Positions 47,714 through 56,836 of a stretch of 64,000 nt of DNA are shown here, one piece after another. Position 1 is the stretch's first letter; each line of letters begins with the position of its first letter. The stretch is from assembly GCF_040256645.1 (NCBI RefSeq), contig NZ_CP158281.1:1922001-1986000 (forward strand). Reading direction: 5' to 3'. Source of the DNA: Brevibacterium sp. CBA3109. Lineage in GTDB: Bacteria; Actinomycetota; Actinomycetes; Actinomycetales; Brevibacteriaceae. Under the pieces are notes generated by a model. It saw only the letters and a list, made by a program, of their open reading frames with translations. It had not been told where the DNA came from and did not search any database. The position numbers and the translations under genes were made by a program.

Positions 47714-48193
47714 TCAGTCGATGACGAGGGGAACGTCGGGCACAGCGCCTGCCGTGACGAGATCCATGAGGTTGAGAAGATTCTTCGGGTAGATCGTCTC
47801 CGTCGTGGTCATCAGCTCTTCGCGGGACCACCACCGGAATTCGAGCAGACTACGTTTCTCGATGTCTGTCCAGACAGCGTCCTCGAGTTCGATGTCCTCG
47901 GTTGTGCGGAATGCGAAGTAGGTCTCTTGCTGATGCAGTGTCTTCTCCGTGAATTTGAAGACTTCGTCGCGGGTCGCCAACGGTCCGATGAGCTCGCCTG
48001 GTTCGCATTCGAGCCCAGTCTCCTCGGCGAGTTCGCGGGCCGCGGTCTGAGCGGCGGATTCTCCCAGTTCGGAGCCGCCGCCGCAGGTCATCCACCACTG
48101 ATGGGTAGGCGTGAGCAGATCCTGAGCTCGAATCAGGAGAACCTCGTCGCGCTCATTGAGTAATACGACCCGTGAGGCTTTACGAGGTTTCAT
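47714..48193 (-). CDS. Nudix hydrolase
   Basis: 159 aa from ATG 48193 (MKPRKASRVVLLNERDEVLL), with GGAG 5 bases upstream; the longer frame lacks support. The Nudix box is complete: GGSELGESAAQTAARELAEE followed by TGLE (G-x5-E-x7-REL-x-EE-x-GL). It hydrolyses a nucleoside diphosphate linked to an unknown group X. It stands alone between yebC and the S9 peptidase gene; the 224 bp upstream show nothing recognisable. Confidence 0.9.
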   Translation of the reverse strand: MKPRKASRVVLLNERDEVLLIRAQDLLTPTHQWWMTCGGGSELGESAAQTAARELAEETGLECEPGELIGPLATRDEVFKFTEKTLHQQETYFAFRTTEDIELEDAVWTDIEKRSLLEFRWWSREELMTTTETIYPKNLLNLMDLVTAGAVPDVPLVID

Positions 48194-48417
48194 GGTTCTC
48201 CAGGAGTTGACGGTGGACGGACGCAGTCTGGTCAGAGTAGTGAAGCGGCAAGCAGCCAGCAAGACCGCAATCGTCACCGACAGAACGATATCGGGAAGTG
48301 CCCAGTCGGCCAAGCTGGTGGCGTTCAATGTGAGAAATCACCGACTTGGGACGTGTTCTGGGCGGGTGCGGCAGGGGCCGGGTGATCGCCTCGGCGGCGG
48401 TGGGTCTGGTCATCGGT

Positions 48418-50433
48418 TCAGCGGATCGCCGAGGTGGTCTGGTCGTCGACATTGCCATCGACGTCTCCGCCCAGATGCTGGTCCCACCAGTCGAGCATCG
48501 CTTCGAAGCGCTGCCGACGGTGCCGGGGCTGACCCGAGCGCGACAGTTCGTGGTTCTCCCCGGGGAAGATGAGCAGCTCGGTGTCCACACCGGCTCGCTG
48601 CAGTGCGGCATAGTACTGCTGTGCCTGTTCGAGCGGACAGCGGAAGTCCAGTTCTGAATGCATCACCAGGCTGGGCGTGCGCACCTGCGAGGCGTGCGCC
48701 AACGGCGACTGCCGGGCAATGGCCTGCTGGTCACGGGAGGTGTACTCCTCAGTGAAGAACCGTCCGATGTCGGAGGTGCCCACGAAGCTGTCGGGGTCAA
48801 GGTAACCGCGTTCGACGATGGCTGCCTCGAAACGATGGTCGGCGGCGGTGATCATCGCCGTGAGATAGCCGCCGTATGATCCGCCCTGGACACCGAGGCG
48901 GCTGGAGTCGAGTTCTGCATCGCTGGCCAGCGCGTGGTCGAGGACGGCGAGGACGTCGGCCATCGCCGGGGCTGCCATGTTCCCCTGCACCGCTGTCCCC
49001 CACGCACGGGTGCGTCCACCGGAGCCGCGCGGGTTCGCATACACCACGGCATAGCCGGCCGAAGTGAGCACCTGGGTTTCATCGAACCACCCATGGGTGT
49101 ACTGCGCGAACGGTCCACCGTGGATGTTGAGAATGACGGGAAACGGTCCTTGGCGGCTTGGCTTCGCCAGCCACCCGGTGATCGAACCACCTTCACCGTC
49201 AACACGAAGGAGTTGGGGATGGACGGAATTCGCGGGCGCAGGATGTGCCCTGACTGCGCCACCGTCGTCCGTGGCTGTCCTCGCGACGTCTGCGAGTCGC
49301 ACACGGTTGAGAACAGCAGGGTTCGTGGGCGTCTCCCCTGTCCAGACGAGGCTGTCTCCGTCAACGTCGAAGCCGTTGACCACTGCTGTGTCATCCGTGA
49401 GGAAGTCCAGTTCGCCCAGCGTTCGATTCTCGGCCGCCAGATCGATCGACATGATCCGTGAGGCTCCGTCCGTATCCACGACAGCGATGACAGAAGCGTC
49501 TTCGTCGGTGCCGTGGCCGTGGCCGACGATCTGGGGCCGGATCGACGCGACAGAGACGGTCTCCGGGTCGGTCAGGCGCCGTGTCGAGCCCGTAGTCAGA
49601 TCGTGGACGAAGAGCCCGGGCATCTGCCCGACGAAGTCGAGTTCGTCTCGGGTCAGCTCGTTGCCGACGAGCAGCACAGTCTCATCGTCGATCCATCGGT
49701 GCAGGTTCACGCTCATTCGCGGCAGCGTCAGCGCTTCAGGACTGTCTCCGCTCAGCAGCCACACGGTTGAGCGCAGGTCAGGCTCGCCATCATCGGGTGC
49801 CGATGAGGAAACCACGCTGACTCTGGTGCCACTGAGTGAGAACTGTGGGTCGTGGACATCGGTCTCCGGGGTCTGCAGGAGCGTAGACAACGGGACTTCG
49901 GCACCGCCGGCGATGCCGGACTTTCCCAGCCCTGGTTCGACGAGGTCAACGAGGAAGGCCCGTGCTGGACGGTCGTTCGTGTAGCCGAGCCCATTGCTCA
50001 GGTAAGACGCCGAGGTGATTCGCCGTGGCGCCTCCTCACCGGCGGGAATATCGTCGTCCTGGCCGTAGCGTCCAGGCTCAGCCACCCGGGCGACATAGAG
50101 CGCGCGTGCGCCTTGATCATCGAGTGCGAATTCGGAGACGCCGAGATGGTTGTCAGTGATCCGATGAGCCGTTTCAAGGCTAGAGCCGACGAACAGCTGC
50201 CCGGCTTCCTTCTTGGCCGCACTCAGATATCCGGACCAATTGCTGCAGACTTCGGGGGCGAAGTCCCGCCAATTGTGGGTCAGCCGTCTCGAGGACTCCC
50301 CCGACAGCGCGAACAGCTGCGAGAGGTAGCTGTTCGACTCCAGGTCGGGGCGGGTGATTGTGATGACGGATTCGCTCCCGCGCAGCAGTGGGGATGAGTA
50401 CTCGGCGAGAGAGTCAAGATCTTCGGGATTCAT
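48418..50433 (-). CDS. S9-family (prolyl oligopeptidase-type) serine peptidase
   Basis: About 671 aa. N-terminal beta-propeller-like part, then an alpha/beta-hydrolase domain with nucleophile GVQGGSYGGYLTAMI near residue 519, Asp in MHSELDFRCPLEQ near 595 and His in FPGENHELS near 625. It probably trims peptides in the cytosol; no signal peptide is seen. ATG 50433 is chosen because it overlaps the HIT gene stop (ATGA) and AAAGGA lies 9 bases upstream; a second ATG at 50442 abuts that site. Confidence 0.9.
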   Translation of the reverse strand: MNPEDLDSLAEYSSPLLRGSESVITITRPDLESNSYLSQLFALSGESSRRLTHNWRDFAPEVCSNWSGYLSAAKKEAGQLFVGSSLETAHRITDNHLGVSEFALDDQGARALYVARVAEPGRYGQDDDIPAGEEAPRRITSASYLSNGLGYTNDRPARAFLVDLVEPGLGKSGIAGGAEVPLSTLLQTPETDVHDPQFSLSGTRVSVVSSSAPDDGEPDLRSTVWLLSGDSPEALTLPRMSVNLHRWIDDETVLLVGNELTRDELDFVGQMPGLFVHDLTTGSTRRLTDPETVSVASIRPQIVGHGHGTDEDASVIAVVDTDGASRIMSIDLAAENRTLGELDFLTDDTAVVNGFDVDGDSLVWTGETPTNPAVLNRVRLADVARTATDDGGAVRAHPAPANSVHPQLLRVDGEGGSITGWLAKPSRQGPFPVILNIHGGPFAQYTHGWFDETQVLTSAGYAVVYANPRGSGGRTRAWGTAVQGNMAAPAMADVLAVLDHALASDAELDSSRLGVQGGSYGGYLTAMITAADHRFEAAIVERGYLDPDSFVGTSDIGRFFTEEYTSRDQQAIARQSPLAHASQVRTPSLVMHSELDFRCPLEQAQQYYAALQRAGVDTELLIFPGENHELSRSGQPRHRRQRFEAMLDWWDQHLGGDVDGNVDDQTTSAIR

Positions 50434-51029
50434 CTGTTCCATTCCTTTGACAGCGCCGTCTGCACGTCGGCGTGCACCTGCGGCAGAGCTTTGGTCTGTG
50501 CCACGACGGGCAGGAAGTTCGAATCCCCGCCCCATCTGGGCACGATGTGCTGATGGAGGTGCGCGGCGATTCCGGCACCTGCCACGGGTCCTTGGTTCAT
50601 TCCCAGATTGAAGCCGTCCGGGGACGACACGGCGCGGATCACAGTCATCGCCTTCTGCGAGAAGCGGGCGAGTTCCACGGTCTCCGACTCGCTCAGGTCC
50701 GTGTAGTCCGCGACATGACGATAGGGGCAGATGAGCAGGTGGCCCGGGTTGTATGGGTACAGGTTGAGCACCGCGTAGACTTCGTCACCGCGAGCCACGA
50801 TCAGACCCTGCTCGTCGGACTTCGTCGGCGCGGTGCAGAACGGGCACTCGGAGACTCCGGAGTCCTTGGGTTTGTCCTGTCCTCCGATGTAGACCATCCG
50901 ATGGGGGGTCCACAGTCGCTGGAAGCCATCAGCCTCACCCGGAAAGCCCGCCGCCGCCTCGGGTTCGGGCATGCCTTCACCGTGATCGGGGCTGCCCTCC
51001 CCGAGGTGATTGTGTGAGTCCTCTGTCAT
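50430..51029 (-). CDS. HIT-family nucleotide hydrolase/phosphorylase (Ap4A-like)
   Basis: 199 aa. The histidine triad [12 protein letters not shown] lies near residue 158, and a zinc-type CPFC motif ([20 protein letters not shown]) lies upstream, as in actinobacterial Ap4A phosphorylase-like proteins. [20 protein letters not shown] is also characteristic. The first about 35 residues are acidic and disordered. Coupled to thrS by an ATGA overlap: thrS-HIT pairing is common in actinobacteria, perhaps because synthetases make Ap4A (inference). Confidence 0.9.
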   Translation of the reverse strand: MTEDSHNHLGEGSPDHGEGMPEPEAAAGFPGEADGFQRLWTPHRMVYIGGQDKPKDSGVSECPFCTAPTKSDEQGLIVARGDEVYAVLNLYPYNPGHLLICPYRHVADYTDLSESETVELARFSQKAMTVIRAVSSPDGFNLGMNQGPVAGAGIAAHLHQHIVPRWGGDSNFLPVVAQTKALPQVHADVQTALSKEWNR

Positions 51030-53032
51030 ACCTGGGCCTTGGTTTCGATGGATTCGACGATCCGGGTGACCGCCTCGGCGACGGACACGCCGTTGTCCTG
51101 CTCACCGTTGCGGAATCGGAACGACACGGCATTCGCGTCGCGGTCCTCCCCACCGGCGATGAGCACGAAGGGCACCTTCGACTTCGAGGCGTTGCGAATC
51201 TTCTTCGGAAACCGATCGTCGCTGTCGTCAATCTCGACGCGCACGCCGGCGGCCTTGAGCTGTGCGGCCACCTCGGCGAGGTAGTCGTTGAATTCTTCGG
51301 CCACGGGGATGCAGGTGACCTGGACCGGTGCCAGCCAGACGGGGAATGCGCCCGCATAGTGCTCGATGAGCACACCCATGAACCGTTCGATGGACCCGAA
51401 CTTCGCCGAGTGGATCATCACCGGCTGCTTGCGGGTTCCATCTGCGGCCTGATATTCCAGACCGAAGCGCTCCGGCTGGTTGAAGTCGAGCTGCACTGTC
51501 GACATCTGCCAGGTCCGGCCGATCGCATCGCGTGCCTGGACGGAGACCTTAGGCCCATAGAACGCGGCTCCGCCGGGATCGGGCACCAGCTCGAGTCCGG
51601 TCTCCAGCGCGACCTCTTCGAGAACCTGCGTGGCTTCTGACCACTGCTCATCCGAGCCGATGAACTTGTCCTTCTTCTTCCCGTCCTCGTCGCGAGTCGA
51701 GAGTTCGAGGTAGAAGTCGTCGAGCCCGAAGTCCCGCAGCAGGCTGAGGACGAATTCGAGCAGGTGACGGATCTCCTGCGCGGCGTCCTCCTGAGCCACA
51801 TAGGAGTGCGAATCGTCCTGAGTCAGTGCGCGCACACGGGTGAGGCCGTGGACAACGCCAGAGGCCTCATCGCGGTAGACGGTGCCGAATTCGAAGAGAC
51901 GCAGGGGAAGTTCACGATACGAGCGACCACGGGAGCGGAAGATGAGGTTGTGCATCGGACAGTTCATCGCCTTGAGGCGGTATGGGGTGCCCTCCTTGAC
52001 GATCACACCGGATTCGTCGCGGAACTCGTCAACTGAGATCGGCGAGAACATGTTCTCGCCGTAGTACGGCAGGTGCCCAGAGGTGTAGTAGAGGGTCTCC
52101 TTCGAGATGTGCGGGGTCCCGACGTACTCGAAGCCTTCTTCGATGTGGCGGGCGCGGACGTAGTCCTCCATCTCGCGCTTGATGACTCCGCCCTTGGGAT
52201 GGAAGACGGGCAGGCCGGAGCCGAGTTCCTCGGGGAACGAGAAGAGGTCGAGTTCGGCACCGAGTTTGCGGTGGTCACGGCGTTCAGCCTCGGCGAGGCG
52301 GTCCTGGTGAGCCTTGAGATCCTCTTTCGAGGCCCAGGCCGTGCCGTAGACGCGCTGCAGGCTCGCGTTGGCCTGGTCTCCGCGCCAATAAGCCGCCGAG
52401 GAGCGGGTGACGGCGAATCCGTTGCCGATGAGTTTGGTGGTGGGCAGGTGCGGCCCACGGCAGAGGTCCTGCCACACGATCTCGCCCTTGCGGTCGAGGT
52501 TCTCGTAGACGGTGAGCTCGCCGGAGCCGACCTCGACTGAGGCTGAGTCGTCGGAGCCTGCGCCCTTGTCGGTGATCAGTTCGAGTTTGTAGGGCTCGTT
52601 CGCCATCCGCGTCTTCGCCTCGTCCTCGGTGACGACGACACGGTTGAAGGTCTGGCCAGATTTGACGATCTGGGCGGCCTTCTTCTGGATCGCTTTGAGA
52701 TCCTCAGGAGTGAAGGGCTGCGCGACATCGAAGTCGAAGTAGTAGCCGTCTGTGATGTAGGGACCGATGCCGAGCTTCGCGTCGGGGAACAGATCCTGGA
52801 CAGCCTGGGCAGTGACGTGAGCGGCCGAGTGGCGCAGGATGTCGAGTCCTGCTGAAGAATCGATGGTGATCGGAGCGATCTGGTCGCCGGCAGCGAGTTC
52901 GCGGCTGAGGTCGACAGGCTCCCCGTCGAGCCACATTGCAACGACCGTGCGGTCCGTGGAGAAGATCTCCGTGCCGGTCAGTCCCTGTTTCCAAGGAATG
53001 GTCTCTCCCGCGCAGTCAATGCTGTCTGCCAC
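51026..53032 (-). CDS. thrS: Threonyl-tRNA synthetase
   Basis: 668 aa. N-terminal TGS-like part, editing domain with [20 protein letters not shown], class II core ([20 protein letters not shown], then [20 protein letters not shown]) and the anticodon-binding C-terminus. GTG 53032 ([18 protein letters not shown]) is chosen over an upstream in-frame start because GGAG lies 7 bases upstream. It heads the thrS-HIT-S9 peptidase operon. Confidence 0.96.
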   Translation of the reverse strand: MADSIDCAGETIPWKQGLTGTEIFSTDRTVVAMWLDGEPVDLSRELAAGDQIAPITIDSSAGLDILRHSAAHVTAQAVQDLFPDAKLGIGPYITDGYYFDFDVAQPFTPEDLKAIQKKAAQIVKSGQTFNRVVVTEDEAKTRMANEPYKLELITDKGAGSDDSASVEVGSGELTVYENLDRKGEIVWQDLCRGPHLPTTKLIGNGFAVTRSSAAYWRGDQANASLQRVYGTAWASKEDLKAHQDRLAEAERRDHRKLGAELDLFSFPEELGSGLPVFHPKGGVIKREMEDYVRARHIEEGFEYVGTPHISKETLYYTSGHLPYYGENMFSPISVDEFRDESGVIVKEGTPYRLKAMNCPMHNLIFRSRGRSYRELPLRLFEFGTVYRDEASGVVHGLTRVRALTQDDSHSYVAQEDAAQEIRHLLEFVLSLLRDFGLDDFYLELSTRDEDGKKKDKFIGSDEQWSEATQVLEEVALETGLELVPDPGGAAFYGPKVSVQARDAIGRTWQMSTVQLDFNQPERFGLEYQAADGTRKQPVMIHSAKFGSIERFMGVLIEHYAGAFPVWLAPVQVTCIPVAEEFNDYLAEVAAQLKAAGVRVEIDDSDDRFPKKIRNASKSKVPFVLIAGGEDRDANAVSFRFRNGEQDNGVSVAEAVTRIVESIETKAQV

Positions 53033-53101
53033 TGATCTTCTCCGTTCGTCTGTGTTGGGGTGTCTCGCCACTAGAGTCTAATACCAAATCGGCGGTGCGA
53101 A

Positions 53102-53141
53102 ATCAGTTGGGTGGCAGTCGTAAGACCGCCACCCAACTGAT
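53102..53141. terminator. 14-bp perfect hairpin between the DUF4190 gene and thrS
   Basis: ATCAGTTGGGTGGC and its exact complement surround a 12-base loop. It lies about 97 bp past the DUF4190 gene stop and 70 bp before thrS. There is no proper T-run. It is either the end of the upstream transcript or part of the thrS leader. Confidence 0.5.
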
Positions 53142-53170
53142 GAATCATATGCAATTTTCGATGTCTGCGC

Positions 53171-53210
53171 GTTCTGCGCCTATGGCAGTCGTTCCGCGCC
53201 TATGCCAGTC
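53171..53210. repeat. Two tandem 20-bp repeats
   Basis: GTTCTGCGCCTATGGCAGTC is followed immediately by a copy with two substitutions. It lies 28 bp past the DUF4190 gene stop. A short CGAGAT/ATCTCG hairpin (53210-53230) follows toward the gene. Confidence 0.6.
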
Positions 53211-53237
53211 GAGATCGGAGCACCATCTCGATCCGCG

Positions 53238-54569
53238 TCACGCGTCCTTCGTGAATTCGAAGTCCTCGCCCTTACCCAGGTCTTGTCCCAGGGAGAGTTT
53301 GAGGTGGACTTTGTCGAGCTCGGCCGAAGGAACACCGTAGGCGAGCTGGAAAGTCTTCTTGCTGTCGGCTGGAACCATTGTGTCGAAGACGAGACTGGCT
53401 TTGTACTCAGTGCCTTGGAATACGTCGTCGTATTCCTTGCCTGCGCCATCGGTTGCAGACATCTGAGCGGTGCTCAGATCGACGTCCGAGCTGGAATTGT
53501 TCTCCACAGTCACCGTCACAACAGCGATCTGACCGTTGGAGTCCTCCGCACCAGCCGCAGTGTCGGACGCGGTACCCGGTTTCACGGCGACTGCCGCGGT
53601 CAGATCGGTGCCGATCTCGACTCCCCCTTCTTCGACAGGACGAGGAGCGGCTTCTTCGCCGCCGTCAGAGGGATCTGCGCCCTGGCTGGGGTCCTGTGCA
53701 GGCTCGGACTGATTCTGGACTGGTGACGCCGATGAGGACGCCTCATCCGCGGCTTCGCCGATCGCTGTGAGGAACAAGCCACCGAAGATGAAGGTGACGA
53801 CGAGCGAGATGATCGAGAACAGGATCGCTATGAAGCTGAGGATCATGCCGGTGACCGTCATGCCCTTGTTGTTGGCAAGCCCCTTCTTGATTGCGGAGAG
53901 ACCGACGAAGGCGAAGATCACACCGGCGACGCCGAAGAGGAATCCGATCCCGAAGAAGATGGACAGAACGATGCCGACGATGCCGCCGATCAGAGCGAGG
54001 ATTCCCCAGATGTTCTTCGATTTGTTGCTGCCCGAACCAGCCGAATACGACCCATAGCTCGCATTGGGGTTGGCGGGGATGAACTGGTCCGAAGAACCGT
54101 CAGCACCGGCGTATGCGGGCTGCTGGCCGTACTGGTTCGCGTCGTAGCCCTGCACGTTGGGGTCGTAACCCTGACCGTAGGCGCCCTGGTTCTGGCCGTA
54201 CGCCGCCTGGTCGTAGCCCTGGGCGTTGGGATCATAACCCTGGCCGTAGCCCTGGTTCTGGTCATAGCCTGGAGCACCTGTCTCGTTCGGCTGGCCATAC
54301 TGAGGCTGCGAGCGGTACTGAGGCTGCGAGCCGTAGGGCTGCTGGTTCGGATCGTTCTGCGAGCCGTACTGCGGCTGCTGGTTCGGATCGTTCTGCGAGC
54401 CGTACTGCGGCGGCTGCTGCGCGTTGTTCTGCGAACCGTACTGCGGCGCGCTGTTCTGATCACCCGAAGAGCCAGGAGCGCTCGGCGGCTGGTTGTCGGG
54501 GCCCGGGCCGTTGGGGTTCTGATTTCCAGAACCGTCATTCGGTTCGTACGGGTTCTGAGGAGTAGACAT
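53238..54569 (-). CDS. DUF4190-type membrane protein with prion-like Q/G/Y/N-rich N-terminus and DUF4352-like domain
   Basis: 443 aa from ATG 54569 (GGAG 6 bases upstream). Residues 1-185 are low-complexity and repetitive: three YGSQN units (QYGSQNDPNQQP twice, one variant), then GYGQGYDPN/AYGQGYDPN units. Residues about 187-275 hold DUF4190-like membrane helices (IWGILALIGGIVGIVLSIFF and LSFIAILFSIISLVVTFIF). The C-terminal about 150 residues form a beta-rich extracytoplasmic domain resembling DUF4352 (AVVTVTVENNSSSDVDL). It probably sits in the membrane with the repetitive part cytosolic. Function unknown. Confidence 0.8.
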   Translation of the reverse strand: MSTPQNPYEPNDGSGNQNPNGPGPDNQPPSAPGSSGDQNSAPQYGSQNNAQQPPQYGSQNDPNQQPQYGSQNDPNQQPYGSQPQYRSQPQYGQPNETGAPGYDQNQGYGQGYDPNAQGYDQAAYGQNQGAYGQGYDPNVQGYDANQYGQQPAYAGADGSSDQFIPANPNASYGSYSAGSGSNKSKNIWGILALIGGIVGIVLSIFFGIGFLFGVAGVIFAFVGLSAIKKGLANNKGMTVTGMILSFIAILFSIISLVVTFIFGGLFLTAIGEAADEASSSASPVQNQSEPAQDPSQGADPSDGGEEAAPRPVEEGGVEIGTDLTAAVAVKPGTASDTAAGAEDSNGQIAVVTVTVENNSSSDVDLSTAQMSATDGAGKEYDDVFQGTEYKASLVFDTMVPADSKKTFQLAYGVPSAELDKVHLKLSLGQDLGKGEDFEFTKDA

Positions 54570-54706
54570 GAGTGCTCCGAAGTCTTCGTCGATGATTACC
54601 CTCACTAGGGTACTAGCTATTGTGTCGCTTTCCCCATGGCGCCCACGTGGCAGTCCTGACACACGCCCGACACATCGGGAAGAGCAGAAACTGGCGATGA
54701 ATGCAC

Positions 54707-54735
54707 GAAGCCCCGAGTGAGTCACTCGGGGCTTC
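54707..54735 (-). terminator. Terminator of the tRNA cluster
   Basis: GAAGCCCCGAG and CTCGGGGCTTC around a 7-base loop (the palindrome extends to 14 bp), 5 bp past the 3' end of the last tRNA. Confidence 0.7.
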
Positions 54736-54740
54736 TTCTG

Positions 54741-54812
54741 TGCGCGATACTGGGATCGAACCAGTGACCTCTTCCGTGTCAGGGAAGCGCGCTACCGCTG
54801 CGCCAATCGCGC
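54741..54812 (-). tRNA. tRNA-Val (GAC)
   Basis: 72 nt. Acceptor stem GCGCGAT/ATCGCGC, T-arm ACTGG-TTCGATC-CCAGT, anticodon arm CTTCC-CTGACAC-GGAAG with anticodon GAC. CCA is not encoded. It differs from the neighbouring tRNA-Val(CAC) at only two bases, both in the anticodon loop. Confidence 0.95.
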
Positions 54813-54848
54813 CTTATTCAGTTGTGGCACCGGAACACAAGGTCCCTG

Positions 54849-54920
54849 TGCGCGATACTGGGATCGAACCAGTGACCTCTTCCGTGTGAAGGAAGCGCGC
54901 TACCGCTGCGCCAATCGCGC
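54849..54920 (-). tRNA. tRNA-Val (CAC)
   Basis: 72 nt. Same arms as the neighbouring valine tRNA; anticodon loop TTCACAC gives anticodon CAC, reading GUG only. The other valine codons with A or U in third position would need another tRNA outside this window. Confidence 0.95.
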
Positions 54921-54954
54921 CGACTCACCAACAGCGAACTGTTGGACGAATCCG

Positions 54955-55025
54955 AGGTGGCGACGGGATTCGAACCCGTGTATACGGCTTTGCAGGCCGC
55001 TGCCTCGCCTCTCGGCCACGCCACC
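54955..55025 (-). tRNA. tRNA-Cys (GCA)
   Basis: 71 nt. Acceptor stem GGTGGCG/CGCCACC with U73 as discriminator (typical of tRNA-Cys), anticodon loop CTGCAAA with anticodon GCA, T-arm ACGGG-TTCGAAT-CCCGT. Confidence 0.95.
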
Positions 55026-55051
55026 ATCAAGGCAGTGCCATGACGCCTTCG

Positions 55052-55124
55052 AGCGGATGACGGGATTCGAACCCGCGACCCTCACCTTGGCAAGGTGATG
55101 CTCTACCAGCTGAGCCACATCCGC
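55052..55124 (-). tRNA. tRNA-Gly (GCC)
   Basis: 73 nt. Acceptor stem GCGGATG/CATCCGC, anticodon loop TTGCCAA with anticodon GCC, discriminator U. First gene of the Gly-Cys-Val-Val transcript. Confidence 0.95.
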
Positions 55125-55163
55125 ATTTCTCGCTGCCCGGTTTCCCTGGCAACGAGATACAAC

Positions 55164-55192
55164 TCTATACGCAGGTGGGGGTCCATGCAAAA
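55164..55192 (-). promoter_or_regulatory. Candidate promoter of the tRNA cluster
   Basis: -10 TATAGA (55169-55164) with a poor -35 TTTTGC (55192-55187) 17 bp upstream, about 40 bp before tRNA-Gly. Confidence 0.35.
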
Positions 55193-55248
55193 TCAGATTC
55201 GAGTGATCGTGGTCACACACGCGAATCGAGCTTTCAGGCTCTTCGACT

Positions 55249-55254
55249 TATATT
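55249..55254 (+). promoter_or_regulatory. Candidate -10 box giving a leaderless transcript
   Basis: TATATT ends 6 bp before the GTG at 55261, so transcription would begin at the start codon. No good -35 and no good ribosome-binding site are present, which fits a leaderless mRNA. Confidence 0.45.
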
Positions 55255-55260
55255 GGAAGT

Positions 55261-55737
55261 GTGAACGACGAGCCCCAGGACAAGCGCCCTAAAGGGTGGC
55301 TGTCGCGCCATCACAAGCAAGGTGTGCGCCCCTGGCGCAAAACGCGTCTGAGCTTCCTGCGCTGGCGCGGAACTGTCATGGCCAACCCGCACGCGGCGCG
55401 GCTCTATCGGATCGTCGTCGGTGCGGTGGGCTCACTCATCGTACTGATCGGGTTGCTGCTCGTGCCGTTGCCCGGCCCGGGATGGCTCATCGTCATCATC
55501 GGACTGTTCGTCATCTCCAGCGAGTTCCACTGGGCGCAGAGGATTCTGCGCTTCGTCCGAGTCCACGTCGAGAGGTGGACGCACTGGATCATGGCACGGC
55601 CGCTGTGGGTGCGCTGGACGGTCGGTGCAGTCACGGCAGCGTTCGTAGCCCTCGTCGTCTGGACTGCTTTCAGAATCATCGGGCTCCCCGACTGGGTTCC
55701 CGAGCTCGAGGTCCTCAAGTACCTCGAGCTGCAGTAG
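55261..55737 (+). CDS. Small PGPGW-type membrane protein (TIGR02611-like)
   Basis: 158 aa. Basic cytosolic N-terminus, helix IVVGAVGSLIVLIGLLLVPL, then the diagnostic PLPGPGWLIVIIGLFVISSE, a charged amphipathic stretch, and a last helix (TVGAVTAAFVALVVWTAFRI). Members of this family are found across actinobacteria without a known function. GTG start; no Shine-Dalgarno. It converges on zapE with a gap of 27 bp. Confidence 0.85.
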   Translation: MNDEPQDKRPKGWLSRHHKQGVRPWRKTRLSFLRWRGTVMANPHAARLYRIVVGAVGSLIVLIGLLLVPLPGPGWLIVIIGLFVISSEFHWAQRILRFVRVHVERWTHWIMARPLWVRWTVGAVTAAFVALVVWTAFRIIGLPDWVPELEVLKYLELQ

Positions 55738-55771
55738 TGCCGAGGCGGCTGCTCGGAGAGCCTGTTACTGC
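55731..55771. terminator. Possible bidirectional terminator between convergent genes
   Basis: An outer GCAGTA/TACTGC pair encloses CCGAG-7-CTCGG. It overlaps the last codons of both the PGPGW gene and zapE. No T-runs. Confidence 0.35.
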
Positions 55772-56775
55772 GAGGAAAGTGCCGTCAGGCGTGAGAGGCT
55801 GCGCATGTACTTCTTCCGGTAGCCTCCGGCCAGTGACTCTTCGGTGAAGACCTGGTTCAGCGCCTGACCCGAGTTGATGATCGTGACGTTGCGATCGTAG
55901 AGCCTGTCGACGAGGGCGACGAAGCGCAGCGCCACGCCCTCGTTGTCGATCGTCTTCACGTCTTCCCACACTGCCGCGTCCAGACCGTCGACCATGCGAC
56001 CGTACCGAGAGGGATGGACGGTCGAGAGATGACTCAGAAGTGTCGGGAAGTCATCGCGGGCGACTGTACCGGCCAGTTCGGCGGTCACGGCATCGAGGTT
56101 CTCGGCAGGAACGGGTTCAGCCGGCTCGCTCAGCCCACGATGACGGTAGTCCTTGCCCTCGATGCGGTAGATGTCGAATTGGTCTGCAAGCGCCTGGATC
56201 TCACGGAGGAAGTCCTGTGCGGCAAAGCGGCCCTCCCCCAACGACCCGGGCAGAGTGTTGGAGGTGGCAATGATCTTCACGCCGGCGTCGGTGAGTTCGC
56301 GCATGAGTCGCGACATCAGCACCGTGTCACCGGGATCGTCGAGTTCGAACTCGTCGACGCAGACGAGTTTCATCTGTGAGAGATCGTCACGGGCACGGAT
56401 GAATCCGAGCGCGCCGACGAGGTTCGTATATTCGACGAAGGTGCCGAAGGTCGCAGGCTTGTCATTGGCGTGCCATGCCGCGGCCAGGAGGTGGGTCTTG
56501 CCCACACCATATCCACCGTCGAGGTAGACGCCCTTGGGGCCGTCCTTTCCCTTCGAGAACAGTTTGTCCAGGAAGCCCTTCGACGTGGACGACGCCACGA
56601 ACTCCTCAAGCTTGTTGCGTGCCTGGGCCTGCGAGGGCTCCGAGTCATCGGTGCGGTAGCTGGCAAAGGACACGTCGTGGAACTGCGGCGGCGGGACGAG
56701 GCCCGCAATGAGTTCCTCGGGTGCAACTTGGGGGGAACGGTCGCTCAGTGCGACCAGAGTCTGCTCGGCATTCAC
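55765..56775 (-). CDS. zapE: Cell division protein ZapE-like AFG1 ATPase
   Basis: 336 aa from GTG 56775 (VNAEQTLVALSDRSP). Walker A DGGYGVGKTHLLAAAW near residue 90 and Walker B LVCVDEFELDDPGD near 140 are those of the AFG1/ZapE family, which in E. coli acts at the Z-ring under stress. No transmembrane segment. A TAGACT box lies 7 bp before the GTG. A start 8 codons upstream is possible but would include that box. Confidence 0.87.
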   Translation of the reverse strand: MNAEQTLVALSDRSPQVAPEELIAGLVPPPQFHDVSFASYRTDDSEPSQAQARNKLEEFVASSTSKGFLDKLFSKGKDGPKGVYLDGGYGVGKTHLLAAAWHANDKPATFGTFVEYTNLVGALGFIRARDDLSQMKLVCVDEFELDDPGDTVLMSRLMRELTDAGVKIIATSNTLPGSLGEGRFAAQDFLREIQALADQFDIYRIEGKDYRHRGLSEPAEPVPAENLDAVTAELAGTVARDDFPTLLSHLSTVHPSRYGRMVDGLDAAVWEDVKTIDNEGVALRFVALVDRLYDRNVTIINSGQALNQVFTEESLAGGYRKKYMRSLSRLTALSSQ

Positions 56776-56782
56776 TCGGCCT

Positions 56783-56809
56783 AGTCTATTGCAGGTCACG
56801 CGTCGTCAA
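56783..56809 (-). promoter_or_regulatory. Candidate zapE promoter, leaderless
   Basis: -10 TAGACT (56788-56783) and -35 TTGACG (56809-56804); the spacer is 15 bp, shorter than ideal. Transcription would begin at the GTG. Confidence 0.4.
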
Positions 56810-56836
56810 TCAACTGCCGCTGACGTGAGAGTCCTC

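Noticed and set aside
53171-53210. CRISPR-like repeats
   Set aside because: Only two units, directly adjacent without spacers, and no cas genes.
53033-53237. T-box riboswitch upstream of thrS
   Set aside because: No T-box consensus (AGGGTGGnACCGCG) and no specifier loop could be found; the hairpin alone is not evidence.
54741-55124. Attachment site of an integrated element at the tRNA genes
   Set aside because: No integrase and no duplicated tRNA 3' end; the flanks are ordinary core genes.
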